A stretch of DNA of 36,091 bases, taken from the NCBI GenBank assembly GCA_905397405.1, contig CAJPVJ010000153.1, positions 1 to 36,091 on the forward strand. The letters run 5' to 3'. The notes beneath the pieces are model-generated. The model had not been told where the DNA came from, searched no databases, and was given only the letters and a program-made list of their open reading frames with translations. The position numbers and the translations under genes are program-made. Below, in pieces: positions 1-10,273 of this stretch (positions within the stretch are counted from its first letter, which is position 1; every line of letters starts with the position of its first letter). The DNA is from Oppiella nova (lineage: Eukaryota; Arthropoda; Arachnida; Sarcoptiformes; Oppiidae).

Positions 1-131
1 CCAAAATAAAAAACCTTTGTAGGACCCTTACGAAAGTGAACATAACCTAAAACCTTACGCTCCATCAAAGTGAAAAAAGCAACCCCTAACAACACCCCAA
101 CCAATATCAACAGGTAATCCAAAAAAAATAT
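1..131 (-). CDS. nad1: nad1, 5' part (native start)
   Basis: This is the first 43-44 codons of NADH dehydrogenase subunit 1, read on the minus strand and cut by the window start. Bases 1-128 are identical to 14,287-14,414, where the rest of nad1 lies. Here the gene begins with ATA (131-129), a normal mitochondrial start, giving a typical N-terminus M-F-F-L-D-Y-L-L-M. The other copy has no start codon at this place. I therefore read this end as the native one, and the match as the overlap that closes a circle of about 14,286 bp. Confidence 0.85.
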   Translation of the reverse strand, partial: MFFLDYLLILVGVLLGVAFFTLMERKVLGYVHFRKGPTKVFYF

Positions 132-173
132 TTTCACTCACAGCCAAAAAAAAAAACTGTGAGTGAAAATATT
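127..173. repeat. perfect 17-bp hairpin between nad1 and tRNA-Met
   Basis: The arms 127-143 and 157-173 are exact inverted repeats around a 13-base loop (CC then 11 A). It overlaps the nad1 start codon on the minus strand and ends just before tRNA-Met on the plus strand. A stem with a homopolymer loop between divergent genes could be a light-strand replication origin or a punctuation signal; the role is inferred. Confidence 0.85.
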
Positions 174-176
174 ATA

Positions 177-231
177 GGTAATTAAAGCTTAATTAAGCTT
201 AGGTATTCATAATTCCTAGAATAAATATACC
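177..231 (+). tRNA. trnM: tRNA-Met (CAT)
   Basis: The D arm AGCTT-AATT-AAGCT is well formed. The anticodon loop TTCATAA has CAT centred in a stem with one T-T mismatch. The acceptor GGTAATT pairs only partly with ATATACC. The T arm is reduced to a short loop, giving about 55 nt in all. Confidence 0.8.
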
Positions 232-233
232 AA

Positions 234-293
234 TAAATTTTAAGTTATACCAAACTGCATGTCTTCAAAACATGAAAAGCTTTGCAAATTTAT
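234..293 (+). tRNA. trnW: tRNA-Trp (TCA)
   Basis: The acceptor TAAATTT (234-240) pairs exactly with AAATTTA (286-292). The anticodon stem CATGT/ACATG encloses the loop CTTCAAA with anticodon TCA, which reads UGA and UGG as tryptophan. The T arm is replaced by a short loop. Confidence 0.85.
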
Positions 294-325
294 AAATTCC
301 AAATTTGCAATTTGGAGAACTAGAA

Positions 326-1309
326 ATAATAGCAGTTTGTATATACACAGCTTTAGTAATTTCCGTTGGAGCTTGCATCCTCAGGAATTCATGAATTTTG
401 GTTTGGGTGGCTTTGGAAATCAACACTCTGGCTTTCTGCTCAATTTTAAAAAACTCTTTAAAAACAAAAATAGCCGAATTAAGAATAAAATATTTTGTTA
501 TTCAGTCAGTAGCTTCCGTTATTCTCGTTAGCAGAATAACCATTTCCAAATCCCCAAGATTAACGATAGCATTCTTAGTTTTCTTGCCATTAACATCACT
601 ACTAGTAAAAATAGCAGCTTCTCCATTCCAAGAATGGTTCGTAGGAATCACAAAAAATTCCAATCTCAACCCAGCATTTATCCTGATAACCTGGCAAAAG
701 CTGGCTCCTCTTTTTCTACTTATTTACCAAGTAAAGAACTTCCTATGACCATTCTTACTTTTATCAATAATCTTAGGTAGGGTAATACAAATTGATAAAA
801 TCCTTTTCTTGGAAATTCTTGCCTACTCGTCAGTTTTTAACCTATCCTGAATGCTACTGGCCATAACCATCAGAAACACCCTATTCTTAGTATTCTGCCT
901 AATTTACTGAAATTCTGTCCTTCTAGTAATTCTATTTTTAAAAAACTCAAAGCAAAAAAAAATCAACGCTTCCCCAAACTCTAGAAAAGAAAAATGAGTT
1001 CTACTTCTAATTATAGCAAACTTAGCAGGGCTTCCCCCTTTAGCAGGATTTCTAATTAAATGAATATTAATTAAAGAATTTACGGTTACCCATATACTAT
1101 CTATAATCATCGTAGGTCTAATTCTTAGAAGAGTGAACTTTTTCGTATACACTCGGGCAATCTCAAAAGTTGTCCTTAAAAACACCACCCAATTACAAAT
1201 TTCATCAAAACAAACAACAAAAATAGCCTTCTTCATCATTTCTATAGTATTCCCGATACCATTAATATACCTTTTAGGACATGCCTGAAATAAAGGACTA
1301 TGCTGATAA
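326..1309 (+). CDS. nad2: NADH dehydrogenase subunit 2
   Basis: This is a membrane subunit of respiratory complex I. In the invertebrate mitochondrial code the frame is open from an ATA at 326 (329 is equally possible) to TAA at 1307-1309, giving 327 residues. Recognisable stretches are W-V-A-L-E-I-N near the start, P-F-Q-E-W-F in the middle and A-N-L-A-G-L-P-P-L-A-G-F. Several TGA codons fall at Trp positions and AGA/AGG at Ser positions, so a standard-code reading breaks it into fragments. Its place between nad1 and rrnL is unusual, because arthropod nad2 normally lies upstream of cox1. Confidence 0.9.
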
Positions 1310-1384
1310 AATAGAATACACCAAATCCTATGTAATTAAACCTATACCTCCAAAAAGTATTGTGCAATAACACCCTGATACAGA

Positions 1385-2513
1385 CAAAACAAGTAAAGGT
1401 TACAACTTTTCTAAAATTCACCTAAAAGGAAAAAATCTATGACTCCCAAAGCCAAAATCTCTGTGACTGTCCTAAAATCAAAACAAACACTTTCTTGAAA
1501 AAGGTCCTTTCGTACTATCTTCCAATAAAAAAAAAGATAGATAAAAACCAGTCTGGCTCACGCCGACTTGAACTCAGATCATGTAAAAATTCAAAGGACG
1601 AACAGTCCAACTAACCTGCAAAGCTCCTGCACCATTTAGTATTTTTAATCCAACATCGAGGTCGTAATCTTCTCTATAAATAAGAACTCTTAAAAAAAAT
1701 TACGCTGTTACCCCCAGAGTATTTTTAAAATTTATCAAAAAATAAAAGTTCTTTTAAAAAATAAACTAATTAAATCTCAAAATAAAAATATTGCCCCAAT
1801 CAAATTTTTCCATATGTATATACTAAAAATAAAAATTCTGGGGTCTTCTCGTCTTACCTTTTCTTTAGGTATTTTCACCTAAACTATAATTTCGCCACAA
1901 TTCCAAAACTCCTGATTGAGAATCTCCCATTCATACTGGTTCCCAATTAAAAAACTAATGACTACGCTACCTTAGCACGGTCAAAATACCACGGCCGTTA
2001 AATTTCACCGGGCAGGGAAAACTTAAAATATTAAGGTATGATTTTGATAAACAGTTCCCAAAAAGAGAAAGTAAAACAAACTAGAACATATTAAAAATAG
2101 TAATCCTTACAAATTAGACTCGATGTTAACACTACTAATTTTTTAATTAATATAAACTAAAAAAATAACATAAATTTTTAAAAATAAAATCATAATTTAA
2201 GTTATTACACACACGTGAACTTCTAAAACTTTTCAGAAAGTCATATATACCATTAAAACGAAGAAAAGGAACCCCCCTCGGAAAACTAAGAAACAGTTAA
2301 AAAAAAACGTAAAGCATATCACTTCTTTCCAGTAATTATTTTGTTTAAACAACCAAAATTAAAAGAAAGATCAAAATTGTTCGATAACAAAAAAAAATAA
2401 AATATCTAAAAATCCTTATACAAAAGGTAACAAACAATAAAATATAAAAATTACAAATAAAAAAACCTCCACGAGTAAAAATAAAATAAACGAGCTCTCC
2501 AAGAAATTTTATT
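1385..2513 (-). rRNA. rrnL: large subunit (16S) mitochondrial rRNA
   Basis: The minus strand carries the conserved 3' domain of mitochondrial 16S rRNA. The complement of the usual primer site with GAACTCAGATCATG lies near 1570-1584. The block around 1960-2010 containing CTTAGCACGGTCAAAATACC is the peptidyl-transferase region. The ends are estimated from neighbours: the 5' end abuts tRNA-Val, and the 3' end lies somewhere in 1340-1400. Confidence 0.9.
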
Positions 2514-2563
2514 AAAAGAGTAAAAATATTTTTACCGTAATTAAAAACTTTGTCAAACTCTAA
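2514..2563 (-). tRNA. trnV: tRNA-Val (TAC)
   Basis: On the minus strand the anticodon stem TTTTA/TAAAA encloses ATTACGG (anticodon TAC). The acceptor is TAGAGT against ACTCTT. It is only about 50 nt long and lies between the two rRNAs, its usual arthropod position. Confidence 0.75.
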
Positions 2564-3250
2564 CAAGAGGGTCTTTCCAGACCCTCTACTTTGTTACGAC
2601 TTGTCTATAAAAAGAATGACGGGCGATATGTACTTTTTTAATTGACAAATCAAATAAAAATTAAATTTAAAATTTACTAACAAATCCAATTTAATTAATT
2701 TCTTAAAAATTAAAAAAATAAAGTAGCTCACAAAATCTTATGTATTCTGCACCATGACCAGAATCGTAATACCAAAAATAAAAAGGAGGTAAATCCTTTT
2801 ATAACAGCGATATACAAAAATTAACAAAAGTCAAATTAAATGCGGGTTATCAATTAATTTGCAAGCTCCTCTGAAAGTTTTAAAAACCGCCAAATTACTA
2901 AGGTTTTGTAGAAAATCCACTAATACCTAAAAACATCCTAAAAGTAACAGGGTATCTAATCCATGGTTCTTGTTAAATTACAATTTTTAAACTAAAAAAG
3001 TTACATTAATATAATTTCACCAATAATAATTTACAGAAAGCAAAAATTTTAAAACAAACAAAAATTTCTCAACAAGAGGTGTGACCGCGAATGCTGGCAC
3101 ATCTTTAATCAACAAAAACTGTTACAAATATTTAAATAACAAATCCAATTATTAATTAATTAAAATAATTTTATAAAAACAAGAATAAAATAAAACAAAA
3201 AATAAAATTAAACAATGTAAAAGTAATAAACCTTCTCATTAACAAAGAGA
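2564..3250 (-). rRNA. rrnS: small subunit (12S) mitochondrial rRNA
   Basis: The complement of the 3' end (GACAAGTCGTAACAAAG) lies at about 2591-2607, followed by the terminal helix with its GGAA loop at 2566-2587. The complement of GTGCCAGCATTCGCGGTCAC is near 3080-3100, and the GGATTAGATACC block is at 2950-2966. The 5' end is estimated from the tRNA-Arg that follows on the plus strand. Confidence 0.9.
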
Positions 3251-3257
3251 TGCTGAT

Positions 3258-3309
3258 ACAGCTCACCTTTAGTAAATATATCAGTTTCGACCTGATCCGA
3301 ACAAGCTGC
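3258..3309 (+). tRNA. trnR: tRNA-Arg (TCG)
   Basis: The anticodon stem ATCAG/CTGAT encloses TTTCGAC (anticodon TCG). The acceptor is CAGCT against AGCTG. It is short, about 52 nt, and the boundaries are approximate. Confidence 0.65.
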
Positions 3310-3367
3310 GTCCTTAAGTTATACAAACTAGGTACCTTTTAAGTACCAAAAGCCCCCGCAGGAAGCA
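3308..3367 (+). tRNA. trnK: tRNA-Lys (TTT)
   Basis: The anticodon stem GGTAC/GTACC encloses CTTTTAA (anticodon TTT). The acceptor GCGTCCT pairs with AGGAAGC with one mismatch. It lies next to tRNA-Arg and away from the usual site between cox2 and atp8. Confidence 0.75.
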
Positions 3368-4011
3368 AAACATCTACCCGTTAATAATATAATTAACTTC
3401 CCCAATTTTTTTTGGGGCCCCAAAATTGGGGAAGTTTGTAACGGTCCTTTGGGAAAATTTTTTCTCCTTGAGTCTCTTACACATTTTACATGCATATAAC
3501 GTTATTTGGGGAAGACCCGTAAATGGCTTGCCATTTAAAATACCAAAAAAATTTATTTTTTTAAGCCTCTTTTAGTAAATTCTATAAATAGAATTTACTA
3601 AAACCTAAAACCTTAATTATTGATAAAGGTTTAAAAATTCAAAGTAACTTTTTGAAGCCTACCGGATTTAGGAAGTCAACAAAGTTACTTCGTATCTATA
3701 AAATGTTACATTTATTCTAATTTTATTTTTAGTAAAATTTAATATAAAGATGGGTTTCTTTTTGGTTTTTTTCTTTTTTTCTTTTTTTCTTTTCATAATT
3801 TAGTATTTAATAATCATAATAAAGAATTGTTAACTATTAGATAGAATTTTGTATTTTAAATATGACTAAATTTTAACTAAATAATAAACTTATTTTAAGA
3901 ATATCACTTTATTTATTTTTTAACCTTTTATACATCTTCCAAGTAAGATACTAATATGCCTGATATACATAATATAGCGTTCGAACCGGGAACGCTATAT
4001 TATGTATATAT
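3368..4011. promoter_or_regulatory. putative mitochondrial control region
   Basis: This is 644 bases with no protein gene, between tRNA-Lys and cox1. It contains a hairpin with 15-bp arms (3395-3409 and 3422-3436) around a TTTTGGGGCCCC loop. A second has 15-bp arms (3570-3584 and 3589-3603) and a TAAA loop, and a weaker inverted repeat pairs 3642-3651 with 3681-3690. There is a T-rich tract around 3747-3795, and a perfect 18-bp hairpin lies just before cox1. Hairpins, a homopolymer tract and position suggest the replication and transcription control region. Some missing tRNAs could also hide here. Confidence 0.65.
3964..4008. repeat. perfect 18-bp hairpin upstream of cox1
   Basis: Arms 3964-3981 and 3991-4008 are exact inverted repeats around the 9-base loop CGAACCGGG. 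The stem ends 3 bases before the cox1 ATG. It may act as a transcript-processing signal in place of a tRNA, or as an origin-type stem-loop. Confidence 0.85.
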
Positions 4012-5546
<1,535 letters not shown>

Positions 5547-5547
<1 letters not shown>

Positions 5548-6212
5548 TTCCTAACTGAATAGCGCTATCTCTTCAAGACAACATCTCTATATCCATAGAG
5601 CATATCTTATTTTTCCATGACCATGCTATAATCATCTTAATCCTAATTACAATTTTAACACTTTACTTGGTAACCTCAATAATCTTAGGAAAAAATTTCA
5701 ATAAATTCATTATAGAAGGACAAGAAATTGAAACAATTTGAACAATCCTACCAGCGTTCCTTCTAATTTTCATTGCTCTTCCATCCTTAAAAACATTATA
5801 TCTTATAGAAGATACCAAAACACCAAGCATAACCATTAAGATTTCAGGACATCAATGGTACTGATCCTACGAATATACATCTTTAACAATAGCAGAAACC
5901 GAAAACTTTATGGAGAACTCAAATACCATACGACTATTAAAAACCAGAGAAATCCTGCAACTCCCAGTAAATTCTTCCATTCGAGCAATAGTTACGTCGT
6001 ATGACGTAATCCATTCATGAACAGTCCCTACAATGGGAGTAAAAGTAGACGCTCTGCCAGGACGTTTGAATCAAATCTTTTTATTCTCTAAGCGTTTAGG
6101 CCTTTACACAGGACAGTGCTCAGAAATTTGTGGTACAAATCACTCATTCATACCAATTCTAATGCAAATCTCTTCCCCAAAAGAATTTATCAAAAAAATT
6201 AAAAATTTTTAA
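5547..6212 (+). CDS. cox2: cytochrome c oxidase subunit II
   Basis: This subunit carries the CuA centre that takes electrons from cytochrome c. The frame runs from ATT 5547 to TAA 6210-6212, 221 residues. There are two N-terminal membrane helices, then G-H-Q-W-Y-W-S-Y-E-Y. The CuA ligands sit in [15 protein letters not shown]. It starts on the last base of cox1 and ends at tRNA-Asp with no tRNA-Lys between them. Confidence 0.95.
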
Positions 6213-6266
6213 AACTTTAGTTTAAAATAAAATATAATTATGTCAAAATTAAGTTATAAAAGTTTT
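6212..6266 (+). tRNA. trnD: tRNA-Asp (GTC)
   Basis: The acceptor AAACTTT pairs exactly with AAAGTTT. The anticodon stem TAATT/AATTA encloses ATGTCAA (anticodon GTC). Confidence 0.85.
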
Positions 6267-6267
6267 T

Positions 6268-6417
6268 ATTCCTCAAATAAGACCCATGTCCTGAACCTTA
6301 ATCATTCTTGCTTTACTCATATTTTTATCAGTAACAAACTCAAACATACCAAAACCAAGTAAAACCATGAATCTAAAAAAAAATATAAACTCAGTAAAAA
6401 AAAACATAAAATGATAA
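6268..6417 (+). CDS. atp8: ATP synthase F0 subunit 8
   Basis: This small F0 stator subunit has 49 residues, from ATT 6268 to TAA 6415-6417. It begins I-P-Q-M-S-P-M-S-W, the typical atp8 start, followed by one membrane helix and a basic tail. It overlaps the start of atp6 by 7 bases, as is common for this pair. Confidence 0.85.
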
Positions 6418-7079
6418 CAAATTTATTTTCCGTATTTGACCCAAGCTCTTCCATACTTTCCATAGCATGACTACTATTTTTTATTCTACCATTAACCCTA
6501 AGAAAAAAATGATGAATAATCAGAAATCCAATTACAAAAGTAACCTTGGCAATAATTGGAAATTTTAAAAAAGAAGTCAGGTTCACATTAAATAAAACAG
6601 AAAAGAGAACTGAACTAATAATCATCACAGCATTTTTAATAATTTTACTAATAAACTTTCTGGCTCTCTACCCACAAGTTTTCTCAGTTACTTCACACCT
6701 AACCGTTACCCTACCTTTATCTTTAACTTTCTGACTTGGTATCATACTATTTGGATGAACAAAAAACACCAATCATATGCTATCTCACTTACTTCCACAA
6801 GGAACTCCCGTGGTTCTGATGTCATTTATAGTAATAATCGAATTAACAAGAAATATCATCCGCCCAATTACCCTATGTGTACGACTAACCGCTAACCTAA
6901 TTGCTGGCCATCTACTAATAACTTTATTAGGAAACGCTCTCTCTAGACTAAGAGTATTACCAAACATCCTAACCACCCCCGTCTCACTAACCCTTTCAAT
7001 CCTGGAATCTGCTGTAGCCTGCATCCAAGCCTATGTATTTATAACCCTTGTTACACTATACACCACAGAAACAAAATAA
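6411..7079 (+). CDS. atp6: ATP synthase F0 subunit 6
   Basis: This is the F0 proton channel subunit a, from ATG 6411 to TAA 7077-7079, 222 residues. The conserved I-E-L-T-S-N-I-I-R-P is read with AGA as Ser, good evidence for the invertebrate code. L-T-A-N-L-I-A-G-H-L-L contains the essential Arg in the preceding V-R-L-T. It overlaps atp8 at the start and cox3 by one base at the end. Confidence 0.93.
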
Positions 7080-7864
7080 TGACAAGAAAATTCAATCCAT
7101 TTCATCTAGTAGACATCAGCCCTTGGCCATTACTAACATCCAACGGAATCCTAGCCCTAGTCACTTCAGGTTTAATCATAATCAACAAAAAAATCAACAC
7201 CATTATTTTAATTTCATTCCTAACCATGCTTCTATTAGCATACACCTGATGGCGAGACATTCACCGAGAAGCTACCAACCAAGGAAATCATTCAAATCTA
7301 GTAATAAATGGATTAAAAACAGGAATAGTATTATTTATCTCATCCGAAGTCTTCTTTTTCATTTCATTTTTCTGAGCATTCTTCCACAGAAGAATCTCTC
7401 CCACTGTAGAACTAGGTCAAATATGACCCCCTTTATCAATCAGCTCATTCAACCCAATGAGAATCCCTCTTCTAAACACGATTCTCTTGTTATCATCAGG
7501 AGTTTCCATCACATGGTCCCACCATGAAATGCTAAACAAAAATTTTAACAAAGCTAAGTTAGCACTTATTCTCACAATTACTTTAGGAGCAATTTTTTCA
7601 TTGTTTCAAGGATTCGAGTATAAAGAAGCTCCATTTTCAATAGCGGACTCATCCTTCGGATCCACATTCTTTATGGCAACTGGATTTCATGGCCTACATG
7701 TTATCATTGGATCTATCTTTTTAGCTGTCTCTCTAACACGTTTTAACAAATTAATTAATTCACAAAACCACATAATTGGATTCGAATGTGCAGCCTGATA
7801 CTGACACTTCGTAGACGTGGTTTGACTATTCCTATATTCTATACTATACTGGTGAGGTGCCTAA
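7079..7864 (+). CDS. cox3: cytochrome c oxidase subunit III
   Basis: This is a core membrane subunit of complex IV, 261 residues, from ATG 7079 to TAA 7862-7864. Landmarks are H-L-V-D-I-S-P-W-P near the N-terminus, [26 protein letters not shown] and the end W-Y-W-H-F-V-D-V-V-W. Read in the standard code it breaks at TGA codons. Confidence 0.95.
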
Positions 7865-7922
7865 ATTCTTTGTAGTATTTAAAAAGTACAACTAATTTCC
7901 AATTAGTAAGAAAAAAAGAAAA
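7865..7922 (+). tRNA. trnG: tRNA-Gly (TCC)
   Basis: The anticodon stem ACTAA/TTAGT encloses TTTCCAA (anticodon TCC). The acceptor is ATTCTTT against AAAGAAA. It holds the usual place between cox3 and nad3. Confidence 0.8.
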
Positions 7923-8261
7923 TCAAAATAACAACCATTATCCTCGTAACAGTCATTTTAGCAGGAGTGTTTACAAGAGCTACCCAAATAGCACAAAAAA
8001 AAATAATACCAAGAAAAGAAAAGTGATCCCAGTTCGAATGCGGATTTTCCAACATGAACCCATCACACCTTCCTTTCTCCTTTCAGTTCTTTTTAGTAGC
8101 TATTTTATTCTTAATTTTTGACGTGGAAATTTCAATAATTCTTTCATATCCAATAGAAAGACAATCCGTCAAAACTTCCATGGTGATTTTTTTATTCCTA
8201 ATGGTTTTAACGATAGGACTAATTTATGAATGACAGAAAAGAAAAATTGACTGATCCAAAT
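7922..8261 (+). CDS. nad3: NADH dehydrogenase subunit 3
   Basis: This complex I membrane subunit starts at ATC 7922 (or ATA 7928) and reads through K-W-S-Q-F-E-C-G-F (the conserved loop Cys) and F-D-V-E-I. No stop occurs until 8315-8317, but a D-armless tRNA-Ala fits at 8261-8312. I therefore end the gene on an incomplete stop T at 8261, giving about 113 residues, the normal length. A longer form of 131 residues remains possible. Confidence 0.85.
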
Positions 8262-8312
8262 GGATGGGACAAAAATCTTTGCAAGATTTTAAAGTTAACT
8301 TAACCCCAACCA
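8261..8312 (+). tRNA. trnA: tRNA-Ala (TGC), D-armless
   Basis: The anticodon stem AAATC/GATTT encloses TTTGCAA (anticodon TGC). The acceptor TGGATGGG pairs with CCCCAACCA with one mismatch. Only three bases separate acceptor and anticodon stems, so there is no D arm. Confidence 0.7.
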
Positions 8313-8313
8313 A

Positions 8314-8372
8314 TTAATTTAGCATATTTAATGCATAGAGTTTAAGCCTCTAAGAATACATTTAAAAATAAC
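8314..8372 (+). tRNA. trnL2: tRNA-Leu(UUR) (TAA)
   Basis: The anticodon stem TAGAG/CTCTA encloses TTTAAGC (anticodon TAA). A D arm based on GCA/TGC is present. The acceptor TTAATTT against AAAATAA has one mismatch. Confidence 0.75.
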
Positions 8373-8377
8373 ACCAT

Positions 8378-8431
8378 TCTAGTTAGCATATAAAATGCAC
8401 CAAATTTAGGATTTGGAGAACCTCACTAAAG
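8378..8431 (+). tRNA. trnL1: tRNA-Leu(CUN) (TAG)
   Basis: The anticodon stem CCAAA/TTTGG encloses TTTAGGA (anticodon TAG), with a D arm GCAT/ATGC. The acceptor pairs weakly and the ends are approximate. It lies next to tRNA-Leu(UUR), as in ancestral chelicerate tRNA pairs, but at a new site. Confidence 0.7.
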
Positions 8432-8480
8432 TGAAAAAAGAAAGCCGCTAACTTTCAAAAAGACCAGTGTCTACACTTTT
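8428..8480 (+). tRNA. trnS1: tRNA-Ser(AGN) (GCT), D-armless
   Basis: The acceptor AAAGTG pairs with CACTTT. The anticodon stem GAAAG/CTTTC encloses CCGCTAA (anticodon GCT). A T arm AGAC/GTCT is present and there is no D arm. Confidence 0.8.
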
Positions 8481-8532
8481 TTAGTTTAAAAATAAAATTT
8501 GGCCTTTTCATTGCCAAGAATACACAAAAGTA
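8475..8532 (+). tRNA. trnE: tRNA-Glu (TTC)
   Basis: A typical AGTTTAAAA D region precedes the stem TGGCC/TGCCA (one mismatch), which encloses TTTTCAT (anticodon TTC). It overlaps the 3' end of tRNA-Ser by about five bases. Boundaries are approximate. Confidence 0.6.
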
Positions 8533-8579
8533 CTTAAGTATTCTTCAGCTCCTTCAAAGCTAACGTTAAAATAACTTAA
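8533..8579 (-). tRNA. trnF: tRNA-Phe (GAA)
   Basis: On the minus strand the stem TAGCT/AGCTG encloses TTGAAGG (anticodon GAA). The acceptor TTAAGTT pairs with TACTTAA except for one mismatch. At about 47 nt it is the shortest tRNA found here. The Glu-Phe-nad5 order is the ancestral arthropod one. Confidence 0.7.
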
Positions 8580-8583
8580 AAAG

Positions 8584-10218
8584 TTAACGATAAAAAAAAC
8601 AGAAATATAAAAACAACCCAAAAAATAGAATTCCGCCAAACCTAACATTTTTAAATATCTTAAAATTACTAGCTCCTCCAAAAATAAAATTATAAGCTCC
8701 CATACCCCCAGAAACCTCCATTCACCCAGACTCAAATTTAGAAAAACCCAACAATCTAAAAAAAACGGATGCTCCCCCTGATCTCAGTCACTGCATAAAA
8801 GACATCTTACCAAAATAAATAGAAATCCTCTTTTTCCAACATAAGACAAAATATCCTAGAATTCCCACAGTAATTAAGACCAAACCTACCAACAAATCAA
8901 CAAACTTTAAAGAAAAAAGACCTTCTGACAAAAATAACCAAAAAAAGATTCCCCCCAAAACCCAACATTTTAAAAAAATAAAAGACACCGGAACAAAAAA
9001 AATCGGCTTTTCTGAAAAAGAAACAAAAGAAAAAGTCTTAAAAAAAGAAAAATAACCAAATCAAACCAAACGGGTCCTGTAGATAACAGTAAAAACACAA
9101 CCCAAAAGAAATACATAATAGAGGAATCCCCCCTCCATAAAAGACACCGAATTAATAATGAAATCCTTAGAATAAAACCCAACAAAAAAAGGGAATCCCC
9201 TTAAACAAAAACAACTAGAAAAAAAATATACACAAGAAAAGTAGGAAAAGACATTCCCCCCATAAAAACGAGAATCCTGCATTCCTGCGACCTGTCCCAT
9301 CAAGGAGCCTGTACCCAAAAACAACATACTTTTAAAAAAAGCATGGATAACCATATGAATAAAAGAAAGAACTCAACAGCCAATTCTAACAACAAACAGC
9401 ATTATCCCAAGTTGACTTAAGGTTGATATAGCAACAACCTTCTTTAAATCTATCTCAAAACTAGCATACATACCAGCCAAGACCATAGTAAAAATTGAAA
9501 AAACCTTAAAAAAATCCATTCAAAGAAAGTCAAACAGATAGTGATAACGAATTAAAACATAAATACCAGCAGTCACCAGGGTAGAGGAATGAACCAAAGA
9601 AGAAACCGGAGTAGGAGCTGCTATCGCAGCTGGTAACCAAGCAGAAAAAGGAATCTGGGCTCTCTTAGTGATGGCCCCAAAAAAAAGAAAAACCAAAAAT
9701 ACATAAATCAAACCAAAAGATATAGAATCAAAGCTCCATCACCCCCCCAAAGAAAACAAAAAAAAACAAACCAAAAAAAAAACATCACCAACCCGATTAC
9801 TAAAAACAGTAATTAGACCAGACTCTAACCTTAAGGAATTACCATAAAAAATAACCAAACAAAAAGAGACCAAGCCCAATCCATCCCAGCCAACTATAGT
9901 AACAAAAAAATTCCCCGAGAAAACCAAAAAAAATATAGAAATAACAAACAAAAAAACCAAAAACAAAAAACGTCGTATATCAACCGTACCTTCTATATAA
10001 AACTTCCTGTACAAAAAAACCAAAGACGAAATTAAAGAAACACACATAAAAAAACCAAAAGAAACATAATCAAAAACCATACAAAGTGAAACCTCAAATC
10101 TATGAATACTAAACAAAAAGTAATCAACCATCACCCCCCCAAAGAAAAACAAATAAGAAAAACAAACCAGAAACAAACCATAAAAATAAAAAAAAAATAA
10201 CCAAAACAGTAAAAGTAT
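8584..10218 (-). CDS. nad5: NADH dehydrogenase subunit 5
   Basis: This is the largest membrane subunit of complex I. It is read on the minus strand from ATA 10,218, which directly follows tRNA-His, to TAA 8586-8584, about 544 residues. Landmarks are [43 protein letters not shown] and [10 protein letters not shown]. The frame also runs upstream to 10,245, but that would overlap tRNA-His. A second minus-strand frame at 8508-8735 is a shadow of this C-terminus. Confidence 0.92.
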
Positions 10219-10273
10219 AGACCTAAAAACCCTAAAGAACCACAATCAATTATTCAAATTAAACTAACAAGTC
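10219..10273 (-). tRNA. trnH: tRNA-His (GTG)
   Basis: The acceptor GACTTGT pairs with TTAGGTC through six of seven pairs. The anticodon GTG lies at 10,243-10,241 in a poorly paired stem. The tRNA exactly fills the space between an incomplete nad4 stop and an ATA start for nad5, and it is in the ancestral position. Confidence 0.65.

Noticed and set aside
1340-1385. A tRNA-Cys or second tRNA-Ala near 1355
   Set aside because: The GTATT/AACAC stem has a mismatch on the plus strand and the acceptor cannot be paired; not strong enough to list.
8508-8735. Minus-strand frame of 75 residues near the nad5 end
   Set aside because: It is out of frame with nad5. The true nad5 frame runs on to TAA at 8586-8584 in the mitochondrial code.
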